This document shows positions 63,823 to 64,000 of a stretch of 64,000 nucleotides of DNA, piece by piece. Below the pieces are notes generated by a model. The model was given only the letters and a program-made list of their open reading frames with translations. It was not told where the DNA came from and did no database searches. The stretch is taken from the NCBI GenBank assembly GCA_012934845.2, contig WNNJ02002660.1, positions 1 through 64,000 on the forward strand, given 5' to 3'. Within the stretch, counting starts at the first letter, position 1, and each line of letters starts with the position of its first letter. The DNA is from Pomphorhynchus laevis. Its lineage: Eukaryota > Acanthocephala > Palaeacanthocephala > Echinorhynchida > Pomphorhynchidae. Both the position numbers and the translations under genes were made by a program.

Positions 63823-64000
63823 CCCAGAATGCGCCTTCCACAGACGCCTTGCCGCCCCAATGTGAGCGTTTCGACATTAATTCGGTCTACTCTTCACTAT
63901 GGGGTGGCCTCATCTGTGTGGCCATTTAGCTACACAACTTCGACGGTAATAGATCATTAGTAAACCTCCACAGGAATTCGCTAAGCACACGCTCCTCCAT
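63823..64000. other. Less AT-rich stretch after the candidate stop
   Basis: This 178-base end of the window is visibly richer in G and C than the introns. It could be 3' UTR or the edge of a repeat. No open frame or known motif was recognised. Confidence 0.3.

Overview
The window is AT-rich animal DNA. It holds a phase-consistent, intron-rich synaptojanin-type gene and several broken non-LTR and Penelope-like retroelements. Introns as short as 54-61 bp sit beside introns of 1-4 kb, and the repeats are L2-like, CR1-like, Penelope and hAT families. I infer an AT-rich invertebrate, perhaps a flatworm or cnidarian, but the sequence does not settle the species.

Layout, bases 1-32200: a bed of transposons with no host gene that I can support. 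Bases 1-5295 and 12181-17498 form a large inverted repeat. Each arm carries a Penelope-like (PLE) fragment pointing inward, a 460-base spacer repeat, and a nearly complete L2-like LINE. Between the arms lie a CR1-like fragment, two truncated L2-like copies, a 13-bp minisatellite and a gag-like ORF1 fragment. To the right come a nearly full CR1-like LINE (17499-20095, +), a full-length I/Nimb-like LINE on the minus strand (20096-24140), another PLE with an inverted copy of its own tail (24165-25860), and a LINE of the R1/I type (about 25950-32180, +). That last LINE is split by a 2359-bp hAT transposon with a perfect 8-bp target duplication.

Layout, bases 33219-63822: one + strand gene with 24 exons whose splice phases join without conflict into about 1141 codons. 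It encodes a SAC phosphoinositide phosphatase domain, an inositol-polyphosphate 5-phosphatase domain, an RRM-like domain and a short acidic serine-rich tail: the synaptojanin architecture. Both catalytic centres look intact. One intron appears to use a GC-AG donor. The first exon and the last exon are the least certain.

The introns contain a truncated L2-like copy, two tandem GIY-YIG remnants, a 14-bp minisatellite, a decayed reverse transcriptase and a series of palindromic foldback elements. Three of these foldbacks carry motifs that recur in the PLE tails or in the spacer repeat: CTGA(A/T)GAT-hairpin-CGAAATAT, or a permuted hammerhead-like core. They are probably non-autonomous relatives of the PLEs, and they are the most novel signal in the window.
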